Shown here: piece after piece, positions 11,527-23,089 of the stretch | Layout of the letters: each line of letters begins with the position of its first letter | Numbering within the stretch: the first letter of the stretch is position 1 | Source of the DNA: Cinnamomum chago | Taxonomy: Eukaryota > Streptophyta > Magnoliopsida > Laurales > Lauraceae | DNA length: 64,000 nucleotides | Assembly (NCBI GenBank): GCA_038049695.1 | Contig: CP142455.1 | Location: forward strand, 34,571,501 to 34,635,500 | Direction: 5' to 3' | Program-made: the position numbers and the translations under genes | Notes under the pieces: model-generated | What the model saw: only the letters and a program-made list of their open reading frames with translations | Database searches by the model: none | Told to the model about the DNA's origin: nothing

Positions 11527-13095
11527 CTACTGGGTCTGGTAGGGGCGGTTCTTCCTCAAGTTCGGTCTTGGATTTGGAATTGATTGTTCTTGAATCTCTT
11601 CCAAGATCACCTTTTCTAAAGATTTCCGGTCCATCATATAATCTTCCTCCAGAAAAACCGCATTGGTGCTTACCAGCACTTTCTGCTCTCTGGGATTATA
11701 GAATAACCAACCTTTAGTTCCTTTAGGATATCCTACAAACGTGCATACTTCCGACTTCGTTTCCAACTTATCCGTCTTTACCTTCAGCACGTGTACCGGA
11801 CAACCCCAAATGTGTAAATGATGTAGACTAGGCTTTCGCCTAGACCATAACTCCTGGGGAGTCTTAGGTACAGACTTAGATGGTACGAGGTTTAGTTTGT
11901 ACATCGCAGTATCCTAGGCATATCCGTAAAAGGATATAGGTAATCCTGAGAAACTCAACATAGACCTAATCATATCTAAAAGAGTCAGTTTCCTTCTTTC
12001 CGCTACTCCATTCTGTTGAGGCATGCCAGGAGCAGACAACTGGGATAGAATCCCATTTTCTGATAAGTATCCCATAAAATCACCAGAGAGATATTCCCCT
12101 CCTCGATCTGATCGAAGAGTCTTGATACTTTTACCCAATTGCTTTTCCGTTTCCGCTCGAAACTCTTTGAACTTTTCAAAAGCCTTGGACTTGCGGTGCA
12201 TAAGGTATATGTATCCATATCTTGAGTAGTCATCTGTGAAAGTGATGAAGTTCTCATATCCTCCTCTGGCTCTGACATTAATGGGTCCACACACATCAGT
12301 ATGCACTAATTCCAATAAATCTTTGGCCCTATTGCCCTTGGATGAAAAGGGTCTTTTGGTCATTTTGCCTTCTAGACAGGACTCACAGACAGGCATTGGT
12401 TCTATAACCAATGAAGGCAAGATATCATCTTTCACTAGCCTGTCAATCCTATTTAGGTTTATATGACCTAGCCTCAAGTGCCAAAGTTTTGTTGGATTAG
12501 ATGAAGGTGACCTTCTCTTTAATAATGGCCTATTAATTATTTCGGTATCATGTATCTCATACATTGTGGGAGTTAACAGATAAAGCCCATTGGTTACCTT
12601 GTCAGAATACAAAAAAATACCGTATCTCTTTATGACAATTTCAGTACCAAGAGTAATAGAATAACTCTTATTCACCATACTAGAAACTGAAATTGAATTC
12701 CGCCTTAACGACGGTACATATAGAGTATCTGGCAAAACCAACTTATTATCTTGAAAACATAAAGTAATAACACCTACTGAGACCGCATCCGCCTTAGCAT
12801 CAGATCCTAGGTTGACAATGATTTCGCCGTCACTGAGTCTCCTGGTTTCCCTGAACCCCTGCAACAAATTACATATGTGATTAGTTGCCCCGGAGTCCAC
12901 ACACCAAGATTCTGAAGTACCAGTCGCAAAACTAACTTCAGAAACAAGTGACTCAATCATACCTGAGGTCTTCTTCTTAGACAGATAATCTGGACAATTT
13001 CTTTTCCAATGTCCTGTCATACCATAATGGAAACACTTTCCTTTTGTCCCCGACCCCTTAGCTTTGCCAACACCACCATTAGGACCATTCTCCAC
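11527..13095 (-). mobile_element. Copia-A: zinc knuckle, protease, pre-integrase and integrase region
   Basis: A 393-codon open stretch (11914-13095) holds a zinc-knuckle-like motif (HYGMTGHWKRNCPDY), the aspartic protease site (WCVDSGATNHIC), the GAG-pre-integrase motif (LWHLRLGHINLNRI), and the rve-type integrase core (DVCGPINVRARGGYENF, TLRSDRGGEYLS, PQQNGVAERR). The integrase C-terminal part continues at 11527-11904 with ELWSRRKPSLHHLHIWGC. The protease-integrase-RT order is diagnostic for Ty1/copia. Confidence 0.92.
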
Positions 13096-13826
13096 CTTAG
13101 GATCCTTCGGAACTGATTTCTTCTTGCCTTCCGCCGTTTGCCTTTCGGTTTGGACTTGGCAAATGACTTTTCTGTCATCAGGGTAGTTGGCTTCTTCTTT
13201 ATAATCCCTTCTGTCACCACCAGCTGGCTAGAAAGATCAGCTAGAGTCAAATTCATATTATTCATATTGTAATTGACCTTGAAATTGTTGAATGACTCTG
13301 GTAGTGACTCAAGGATTATGTCAATCTGTGATTCTGCATCAATCGCAGCCTCCAGTACATCTAACTCATTCAATGAGTCCATCATTTTCAACATGTGGTC
13401 CTGTACTGGTGTGCCTTCAGCCATCTTAGTGCTTATAAGCACCCTCATAGCAACCTGTCTAGCAGGCCTGCCCTGTTCCGCAAACATCTCCTCTAAGTTT
13501 GATATAATATCATATGCAGTCTTATAGGATTGATGTTGGTGTTGCAAAACACTAGACATGGATGCCTGTATATAACATCTGGCCATCTTATCGTCTTTGG
13601 CCCACTTGGTGTAAATTTTCTTTTCTTCCTGTGATGCTTCAGGCACTAGCTCATCTAGGGGGGGTTTGATAAGGACATATTTATATCCTGAAGCTGTCAG
13701 GACTATATCCAGGTTCCGTTTCCAATCTACATAATTGGATCCCACTAACTTATTCTGGTTGAGGATGGTCGCAAGTGGATTGAAAGTATTTGAATTCACG
13801 CTTGAAATACTGTAGCACATAACCAT
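13017..13826 (-). mobile_element. Copia-A: gag region
   Basis: A 269-codon minus-strand frame starting near MVMCYSISSVNSNTFNPL contains the UBN2-like gag features GSNYVDWKRNLDIVL and ILESLPESFNNFKVNYN, then a basic tail before the zinc knuckle. The same gag start is found in copia-B at 61151 and continues at 63427 after an inserted LTR. Confidence 0.88.
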
Positions 13827-15526
13827 ACATTTAATTAATGAATTTAAATGACATTAGGGTTTAGTATTCTACCAAATTTATATGGAATCCTCATAACCAC
13901 TAAATTCAGAATACATCAGAATCCCAATCCCCGGGGTATGCCTCCTTGGGGAGTGCAAATACCACCTAGATTGGTGCGGATCAAAGTTGGTCAAAATCGG
14001 AATTAAGACTAACTATCCATGATCCCCATCATTCATTATTATTAGGTATCTCGTACCAAATAATGTATGACTCCCGATTTTTGGTTTCTAAAATACATGA
14101 GGCAAATCCTTGGGGATACTACATCGTTATTTTAGTTAAGTGTGACCCACCAACTAGCATTGCATGACAACTGTTGCGGGCAGCTCCTCCTTGGGGAGTG
14201 GGCCCCCGCCCCGTCTCACCAACACTATCCATAGGAGATCCATATCTAGTAACCGGAGAAATAAAAGCCCTCCGTGGGGAACGGCCATTCTTAAGATGGC
14301 GCGAGGTTAATACTTTCCTTACAATGGACCTATGGTGGAAAACCATGGGGATTTCTCAATATAAATGCCCCGCTCCCACTTAATATTTTAGAATTGAGGA
14401 TTTCCTTGTAAGGTATTAGGGCTCACATGTATATAAATATGAACATCAAATCATCTCATGATATGATCAAAGATTGATTCCAAGTCAAGTTATTTTAAGG
14501 AAAGTCCAGTTTCTTAAATTAGTGTTGCCAATGTGTCCATCTCATGGGTCATCAACACTAATTAGAACTCTTTCCAAAAATTAATTTGATTTGACCAATT
14601 TTAGCAACTTGCTATGTTTGGATCAGATTTGGAAATATTCTAAATTAAGCATGCATCCATAAATAGAAAGTGCTAAAATTAGAAACTAGTCCTCTCCTCC
14701 ACATTGCCCTAGCGGAATAGACTTCTTGGGCTTCTAGACTTTCCAAAACTTTGGAATTCCTCAAACTCTTTGGGCAACTCCAAAACTCTTTTGGTAATCA
14801 TCAAGCTCTTTGATTAGGAGTCCAACATCGCTTTCCTTCTTCATCTCGGACATCGCCAGAATTTACAAATTTAGAAAAAATACAAAAATTCCTATGCCTC
14901 GATTATGAGACTTACATGGTAATCTAAACATGGAAATAAAAGGGCTATATGGAAATTCATCATGCCTTGCCCTTTCATGGGAAACCAAGGAAACCATGAT
15001 GCTCTTTACACTTAGCCTCAAATAAACCAATAACTACAAAAAGAAAGTAAAAGACTTATGGGCCATATGGAGAGGACATGATCATCTGCAAGTTAGTATC
15101 TCATACAACAATACAAATCACAAAAAATAGGCTGCCAAATAATGCTGGAAAAATAGGATGTAAGAGAAGACCCGAAACTGAAAAATCCAGTTTCTGCAAC
15201 CTGCTGTGCAGTGTCCTCAGTCGACCGACCTGCAAGTCACCCGGTCGATCGAGCACGGGACCGACTGAACTGACGAAAACCTGCAACTTGTGTTTTTCTA
15301 TTTCGTGTCCATTCTTCACCAAATCACTTCCAAAGTGTTCCAATGGCTTCCTACCATCCTTCCATCATTATTAAACCCTTTTGTGACTATCCAAACATGA
15401 ATCTACTATTAAACCAAGCAAATTCATCAAAACTAATCCTGTACATAGCCCTTGCTCTATCCTCCTCACATCTCATGCAAAGATTAGAACAACCCTACTG
15501 ATCTAACATGATTAGAGATGAGGTAT
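13827..15526 (-). mobile_element. Copia-A: 5' leader
   Basis: About 1.7 kb of untranslated leader between primer-binding site and gag, colinear with copia-B 59462-61150. At 15215-15265 it holds a worn version of the GTCGACC cluster that is sharp in copia-B. Open frames here lack similarity to proteins I know. Confidence 0.75.
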
Positions 15527-15539
15527 GGCTCTGATACCA
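15527..15539 (-). promoter_or_regulatory. Primer-binding site, initiator Met tRNA (copia-A)
   Basis: The minus strand reads TGGTATCAGAGCC two bases after the LTR end, complementary to the 3' end of plant initiator methionine tRNA, as usual for Ty1/copia. Confidence 0.93.
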
Positions 15540-15541
15540 AT

Positions 15542-16990
15542 TGTTGGAAATTAGGTGGGCCATTCAGATAGGTTTCAAAAAACTTTTGACCTACTTGATG
15601 CAGGGATCAACTATCTAGAAGGCAACAAACCCAATCCAGGATGCAATCCCTCAAAATCATAAACCATGTACAGTAATATATCATATCTAGAAGATAGAAA
15701 ACAACACCTAAATATACAACCACGAAATCCATAACATACAAGGATGTAGATTATACATTTGGAGCTTAGTAGTGCTCAAATGGAGAATTTGAATTCCTTC
15801 TTTTGATGATGAACACCTTCAATTAATCAAATCAGAATCTCCAACACCCTTTGATCTTCCACGCTATGACCTGTATTAGATCTCTTTTCTCAAATAGATG
15901 GTGGAATCTCTAAGAGAAAAACCTTAGAGGAAACTAGAAGAGAAACTAGAAGAGGGAGAGGGAAAAGAGTGTGCAACACTTGCACTAGGGATCTTGGGCG
16001 TGAATTCCAAGATGGGATCATGCATAGGGGACATCAAAGGGCTCCTCTCCTCCTTTTATAGCATTCAAGCCACCTCCTCTTACTAATTGAAATAGAAGTC
16101 TTACTTCCACTACAATTAGTTGCTTACTAAATCACAATTGGAAGTCTTCAAATATGATTCGTAACTTCCTCTTTTACTAATTAAAATAGAAGTCTCACTT
16201 CCATTTATAATTAGTAACTTACTATTACCACTATTAGAAGTCTCACTTCAAATAGAAATAGTAACTTTCTATTTCCCTTTTAGAGTTCTACTATAATTAG
16301 TATCTTTCTAATATCTTGGGCTAGCGTGGGGACCACTAGGGATTCCTTACAAAGCTGGCTCCAACTGGGACACGCGACCCCACATCTCATGTGCAATCCG
16401 GGCCCACAGTTAATTGCAAATAACTCCACTATATAAATGCAATTGAATTCCAGTCTCAGGAATATATATTATAATGAAGACTCTAAACTTCCCTATTACC
16501 ATAAGTAGGCCCCTCCATCTATATTCATGGATCAATTGGACCTGTCCACCAAATTAGACCCATATCTTATTATCCTTGAGCCCCAATTAATTATAGCGAT
16601 CATTTGGTACCGATCCAATTAACTCTTAATCGGAATGGGTGCGCACTTACCAGTGATAAACTCATTAATTGGCACAAGGGGATATTAAAAGTAGATTCCA
16701 TCTTGACCATTGAATGTTCCCACAACTCTACTACCATGTACCCAAATCACCGAAGTGTTGACCTACAATTGGCCTCACTCATTGGTGACTCAAAGCAAAT
16801 GCATAGATAGAAACTTGAGTTCATTAATGTCTCAGGATTACGAGCCTATTGCTAGGGAATTATGAGAGCAGACCTTAAAGTATAGACAGTGTATGTAAGG
16901 TGGATCTCATGGTCCTTCAATACATCCAATGTACCAGCACCATGATCCAGAATCTTACATTCCGATGATCGAGACAAATCACACTATCTC
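15542..16990 (-). repeat. Copia-A 5' LTR, meeting gypsy sequence at 16990
   Basis: About 1.45 kb that aligns with the corresponding part of the 3' LTR at about 4 percent difference. TATA box on the minus strand at 16053-16062. The LTR sequence ends at ...CACTATCTC and is followed at once by gypsy sequence homologous to 7497 onward. Confidence 0.9.
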
Positions 16991-18950
16991 AAGAAGTACT
17001 CGAAGTTGGTAGAGGTACCCGCTCTGGTTGGGATTTCCACAAAAAATACAACCAACCTTCCTTTTCTACTTATGTAAATCCTTCGGGAAAAGATGTGATA
17101 AACACCCTAATTGGCAACAATAATGAAAATGCAGGCCCCAAGGAGGCTTTCAAGTATGACTTGATTGAGCACTTTAAACACATACCTGCATGATTGCACA
17201 TCTTAGACTTATTACGAATGTCTGTACACACTCGTGATAATTTGATTTTAGAATTACAAATGTTAAATGCGGATGTAGACAAATATACCCTACAAGTCCT
17301 ACAAATTGAAATGGACTCTAGGGGTCAACAAATCAGATACTTCCTCAAAAGGAGAAAATAAGAAAACTGAGGGATCTTGTAATGAATGCCTCTCAGTTCA
17401 AAAGCCAGAAATTGCAACCATCGCCTTCACTAAGGAAGACCTCCCACTTGGTGAGACAAGGCACAACCGAACCTTGTATTTCACAGGGTACATCAAGGAA
17501 ATGCCAATACATAGAGTCCAGATCAACCCGGGTTATGCACTCAACCTCATCTCCATTCGGCTCTTGAAGAGTTACGTATTCCACCCAGTAAGTTGAGCCA
17601 CACATTTGTATCTATCTTTGTATATGATGGGAGCACTCAAAGGCCTATCGGCAAAATCAAGTTCAAGTTGCAAATCGGTGACCTTATCTCTGAAGTCATT
17701 GTATATGCAATAAAAATCCCTTCATGCAATAACATCCTTCTCGGACGCCCTTGGATACATGATAATGGTGTTGTCCCTTCAACTCTACATCAATACATCA
17801 AGTTCGTTGGCAATGATGGCATGATACATCGAGTATTCGCGAATAGAAAACCCTTCAAAGGTAAAGAAATCCATTATGCAGATTCCTATATGTACGAGGA
17901 CGAAAAGGAAGAAGAGGAGAAAGAAATAGCACCCTTTGCCAAAAATTTCCAGAAAGATAAAGGCAAGGCTCCTCAGCAATCACCGGAAGAAAATAAACCC
18001 TCCGGCAAATCCAAAGAGAGCAGTCAATCTCCCTTCATTATCTCCCTAAAACCTTCAAAACCTTTGGTCATCATAGCCAAAGCGAAGAAGACAAAGCAAA
18101 AGTCTGGGGGGCAAGTTTGTTGTCTCTTTCATGTCTATCATGTAAGACACAGATTCAGATTCAGAGCCCGAAGATGACACATCTTCAAGCCAAGCTGATA
18201 TACAGGAAGTTAAGCCTGCTCTACCTCCAATGGAGACACTTACTAACATAGAAGATCCTACGTCTGCTTGCTTCATTGTTCCGACAACGTCAGCAGAAGA
18301 AAAGCTAATCTTCTTCCAAAAATCAGAAGCGTTTTTCTTCATCAAAATCCTTGTTTAAACCTTTCCAAAATGAAGGTATGCCTCAACTATCTCTATATAG
18401 TCTTATGGCACAAGCTATTATGAAGAAAATGGGCTATGATGCTTAATATCCAGTCGGTCTGGGAGATGGTCGTGGTATTCTCACGCCATTGGAGCCTACC
18501 TTAACCAAAAGCCAACTAGAAGATTAGAGACTCTACGGTCATGTAGAGAAGTCTTCAAATGGGTTGGGGTATGATCCCGACACTTCCCTGAGACAGTTGC
18601 CACAAAGGCTGAAAAGTTGATTCGCTGACCAAGCCTTGACATCTCATGTCCATGAAGACATCGATCTCCCTGGATATCTCTTTGAAGAGTCACCCGTCAA
18701 GGATCCAGGAAGCTTTTCCAATTGGTACGCTTTCTCTAACGATGTAAAGGAAGTGTCCGATAATACAGACATATGGTGCTCTGAACCAGAAGAGCCTTCA
18801 TCTCCAAAAGAAGTACCTTACTTTGACCCTTTTTCAGCTGACGATTAGGACCATCTCATAACAAGTTTTGAGAAGATTACTGATCAAGAAAATCCATGGA
18901 CAGAAACCAAGCATTGGTCTGAAAATGCCCTTGGTACTCCAGAAGGTTTC
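16991..18950 (+). mobile_element. Tat gypsy segment: linker, protease and acidic spacer
   Basis: 16991-17573 is a second copy, about 6 percent different by eye, of 7497-8080; the protease domain then continues with LLGRPWIHDNG at about 17735. A Lys/Glu-rich spacer follows (17880-18110), then a linker with SWSYAEMPG-type sequence downstream. It matches gypsy-B 30162-31704 on the other strand. This may be the continuation of gypsy-A or a different Tat copy joined by rearrangement; the higher divergence of the repeat compared with the copia LTRs favours the second. The copy is broken. Confidence 0.8.
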
Positions 18951-18956
18951 GTTGAG

Positions 18957-19707
18957 TTGGAAGCCCCCAAAAATATTGTGAAGGAACCACCTTCGAAGCT
19001 AGATCCTGTTCAAAAGATAGACAAGGGAACACCAGATAACCCACGTCCTATATTCATAAGCAAGAATATAAAGGATGATGAGTTGCCTGAGTATATTGCT
19101 TTTCTTCGTGAGTTTGCTGATTGTTTTGGATGGTCTTATGCCGAAATGCCTGGTTTGGACCCCGAAATAACAGTCCACAAGCTCAATCTACAAAAAGACA
19201 TCAAGCCTGTCAAACAAGGCGAAAGAAGATTTCGTCCGGATGTGATGGACAAAATTTACCAAGAAGTTCAAAAACTGAAAAGCGTTAGCTTCATCCGTGA
19301 GGAACAACATCTTGAATGGTAGGCCAATATTGTCCGCGTGACAAAGAAAATGGGCATATCAGGGTCTGTATTGACTATAGAGACCTGAATGGCACTTACC
19401 CTAAAGATGAATTCCCGCTCCCCATACCTGAGGTGATGATTGACAATACCTGCGGATTTGAGCGAATGACACTAATGGATGGCTTCTCTGGCTACAACCA
19501 GATAAAAATGCATCTCGAAGATGAAAAACATACATCATTTCGGTTTCCATTCGGCGTGTATTGCTACAACGTCATGCTGTTTGGTCTGAAAAATGCTGGT
19601 GGCACGTATCATAGGGCTATGATGAAGATATTCCAAGTATGATGCACAAGATGCTTGAATGTTACGTTATTTACCTCGCCGTTAAAAGCAGAAGAAAAGA
19701 AGATCAC
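18957..19707 (+). mobile_element. Tat gypsy segment: reverse transcriptase, first part
   Basis: Shows the Ty3/gypsy RT landmarks VCIDYRDLNGTYPKDEFPLP, TLMDGFSGYNQIKMH and TSFRFPFGVYCYNVM in order, matching gypsy-B 29400-30045. The domain is interrupted by the solo LTR at 19708 and goes on at 22298. The region is broken. Confidence 0.88.
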
Positions 19708-22297
19708 TGATGGTCTCACTTTTTGGCTGGGGACTATCGGGGTCAGCGGATGTGAGAGCTCGTCGGGTCCAACCCTTTCGTGACCGGAGACAAAGTGAAC
19801 ACCAACATTTTTGTACGGGTATACTAGATTTTCTACTCTACTTGGAATGGACAAATGATGGTTTGGAGATCCACCTTCGCAAGTAGAAAAGCTAATCAGC
19901 TTTTTTTTTCTAGTTTTTCATTGCACATGTATTCAAGGAAAGAGACATGGTTTGTTTTGAATGCTGTGAAAGGTGATTTTTTGTTTGCCGTGAAAGGCGA
20001 TTTACAATTCTTATCAATAATGAAAGACAAGAGTTGTGAGTTTTTTATGTCTATTCAAAAAAATACAAACTACAATGAAAAGGAAGAAAATGGGATCTAA
20101 CTTCTTAGGAGATTGTGGGGACTCGTTCAGATTGACGGTCACAAGCCATGTGTGGACTTCGCCATCATCCTTCAGATGAGAATAAATGATGCTCTTGATT
20201 CGCTTGGCTCGGCTTAAACCTCAGATTTTTAGAGGATAAAGACCAAAAGAAGGTCCAATATCCAATAAAAAGCCGAGTAACAAGCTGAAATGCCATGTCT
20301 AAGCCAAAAAGGAGAAGGAGAAGGACTTTTGGGAGGATGCCACACCCCCTCGCCGCAAGGGGTTTTCAATCACCTTGTAGTGGTGGTCGATGTGGGACTT
20401 CTTCAACAGAGGAGAGTTTGTTGTTGGAGCGTCGTAGCAACATTGCAGAGTGTACGAATTTTTTGGGATCTTTCCGATTGATTTTCCTGATTTCTGGGTT
20501 GATTTTCTGGATTTTCTTTTCTTCGTTTTCTCTTGGAATGACCCCTCTTTTATAGGCCTTTGGTAGCCATTAGGTGGGTTTATGGTCTTCTAATGCATTA
20601 AATCCACATAATGGGAGGAGTTACATGATTTAATTCATTATTTTTGTAACTACTTTTCCTTGGTTTCTGATTGGTCGATGGAGAATTAAGGGCCTTTAAT
20701 TGCCTTTAAGCTCCATGATGGGAGGAGTTACACGATTTAATGCCGTGTTTGTAACTCTCATTTGCTCGCTTCCGATTGGGCTGTCCAAAATAATGAGTTA
20801 ATGACGGCATTCAAGTGTCATAAAATGTGTCATTGAACTTCATTAAGTGGTCTTTGTGGCACTTGAAGAGTCGCGGGCTGTTTGCATCTCTTGGAATTCT
20901 ACTTGTGATGGTCGCCGATGGATCCTCATTCTGATCGATGTCGGATGACCATGCAACTTCAGACATTGATTGCTACAAGTGGACTAGGACCATCTGTCTT
21001 GTCGATTTCTTGATCGATGGGGCAGAAAGTGTGCTTTCTTGGTTGACCGATTGGCTATTTCGAAGCGATCAATGACGATTTGATGTTCCTAATGGCGGAT
21101 CGATGATATCGACGAAGATCGACAGATTTTGTGCCATAAAAGTCAGAATTTTGGAAAACCACAGGGGCCGGAAAACTTGAAATGCAAAAAGGGACCGAAA
21201 AATGGTCCTTTCGTGAAAATCCGGAGACCCGGATTTCCAGGGTCACTGGCGACCATAGGCCAAGGTCGCCGGCGGCCATGGGGGATTTTTCCCCTTTTGG
21301 TCGCCGATTTTCGTCCGTCTTTCCAGTTTTTCTGATTCTTTTTTTCTTCGGTATTTTTCCTAACATTTTTGTACATGTATTGGCCTGATTTCCCTGTAAA
21401 AAACTTGAAGAGAAGCCTTGCGTATCGGAGAGCAAAGTTTCCAATTTTCTGGGAAAGCCGAAGACTTTGTCGCATAGAGCTGCTGATTTGCTGTCAGAAG
21501 CCAAAACTGGATCAAACGCTGTCGGAATGACCTAAAATTTGAGTTAAAGCCTCTTAAGTAATAAATAAGACCAACCATAGGCTTTTGTTTGAATTTTGAA
21601 GCCATGTGGGGTCCTATCGTAAGTAGACTTGATTTTGTTGTGTGGGAGAAGCCGCGCTTTGATGTACGATCAACCGATATCCGATTGACCTGAAATTTGA
21701 CAGAAGCCTATTGGAGTCATTTTAGGATGATCCATTTGCTCAGGTTTGGAAATCCTGGTCCCGGGGAGCTCCACCGTCAAGAGGCCTGATTTGCCTTCCG
21801 AGAGTCAAAGTCTGGTAAAATGTTGTCGAAATGACCTGAAATTTGACGTATAGCCCTTTGGAAGCCCTTTGAAGTCACCCATGTGCTTTGTTTGATGAGT
21901 GACAGCCTCGGTCGTTCTCGCCACCGAGGGTGTTGATTTTGGTTTTCAAGGATTGATGTGGGATCAAACTTTGTCAGTTTGACTCGAAACTTGATATGGA
22001 GCCTTTTTGGAGGTATTTTGAGACCATCCATAGGCTTAGATAAAAAATCTGATGTCTTTGACGCTATCGCCACCAGGGGACTCCTGTTCAGGTGGTGGAG
22101 TAAAGTTAGGCCAAATATTGCTGAAATGGCCCGAAACTTCATGTGTACTCTTCTTTTTGATGTGTTGAAGAATCTTGCAAATTTTTTTATGCTGACAAGA
22201 TTTGATGCTTGAAGTAGCATTGCCTGTTTGTGGTAGGATGCGACTTCATATAGCTTTTTTATGTTGAAGAGGCAAAGTGAAATTTTTGGTGTCAACA
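19708..22297 (-). mobile_element. Solo LTR, Tat-like (2.6 kb), with 5-bp target duplication
   Basis: On the minus strand it begins TGTTGACACCAAAA and ends GACCATCA, so both termini are TG...CA. It interrupts the RT domain precisely; the flanks are ATCAC (19703-19707) and ATCAT (22298-22302), a target duplication with one substitution. A TATA box (TATAAAAGA) reads on the minus strand at 20546-20554. No internal coding region is present, so this is a solo LTR left by recombination between the two ends. 21465-22200 holds degenerate tandem units of roughly 155-180 bp built around GAAATGACCTGAAATTTGA. Confidence 0.88.
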
Positions 22298-23085
22298 ATC
22301 ATATGAAAGACCTTCGAGAAGTCTTCCTCCGACTTCGCATGCACAAACTGTGAATGAATCCCTTAAAGTGCTTCTTCGGTGTTTCATCGGGTCAGTTCCT
22401 CGAATTTCTAGTTCGGAAAGATGGAATAGAACTTGACCCCATCAAAGTCAAGGCTATTCTAGAAATGCCTTCTCCGAGAACCTTAAGAGAACTGAAAGGA
22501 CTTCAAGGTAGATTGGTATACATCAGATGGTTCATCTCCAATCTTTCGGAGAAATGTCGTCCATTCTCTTGTTTAATGAAGAAAGGTGTGAACTTTATTT
22601 GTGATGCTGAATATGAAGCTGCATTTCAAGATTTCAAGTCATACCTGACCAAACATCCAGTGTTGGCCGCCCTTACCACTGCAAAACCCTTCATCTTGTA
22701 CATAAGAGCCCTCGACCATTCTTTGGGTGCGCTACTCGCACAAGAGAATGATGAAGGAAAAGAAGCTGCTCTATACTACCTCAGCCGTATGTTGGTAGGT
22801 GCAGAGCATCGCTACTTTCCAGTCGAAAAAGAATGCCTTATAGTGATGTTCGCCATGCAAAAGTTACGTCACTACCTTCTTTCCAGCATAGTCTACCTGA
22901 TTTCGAGGAACAACCTCTTGAAGGTCCTTGTCACAATAGGAAGTTCTCTTAATGCTCCACTGGCAAAATGGTCCATTATCCTATCACAATTTGATATCAG
23001 GTATGTACCACAAAAAGCAATCAAAGGCCAAGCTCTATCGCAGAGCATCCATTGCCTAAAGATTCTCCACTTAGAGATGGAATCC
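22298..23085 (+). mobile_element. Tat gypsy segment: end of RT and first RNase H
   Basis: Continues the polymerase with MNPLKCFFGVSSGQFLEF, the connection and RNase H region (FILYIRALDHSLGALLAQEN, VEKECLIVMFAMQKLRHYL). It corresponds to gypsy-B 28560-29320. Similarity to gypsy-B stops near 23085; the second RNase H and integrase seen in gypsy-B are not found downstream on this strand. Confidence 0.85.
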
Positions 23086-23089
23086 TCAT

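Larger units (their letters stand above)
8081..16990 (-). mobile_element. Copia-A: Ty1/copia retrotransposon, Angela/Tork-like
   Basis: LTR at 8081-9834, polypurine tract, RNase H and reverse transcriptase, integrase, protease and gag in Ty1/copia order on the minus strand, then leader, initiator-Met primer-binding site and a second LTR (15542-16990) that meets gypsy sequence before reaching full length. The element is inserted in the gypsy-A protease region; the left flank is GAGTT (8076-8080). The two LTRs differ by about 4 percent by eye, which at usual plant rates suggests a few million years or less. The element is broken, with roughly a handful of breaks in its coding part. Lineage assignment (Angela/Tork) is tentative. 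Confidence 0.93.

Noticed and set aside
15527-15539. tRNA-like sequence near the copia LTRs (also 59449-59461)
   Set aside because: Only the 13-nt primer-binding site complementary to initiator Met tRNA is present, not a tRNA gene.
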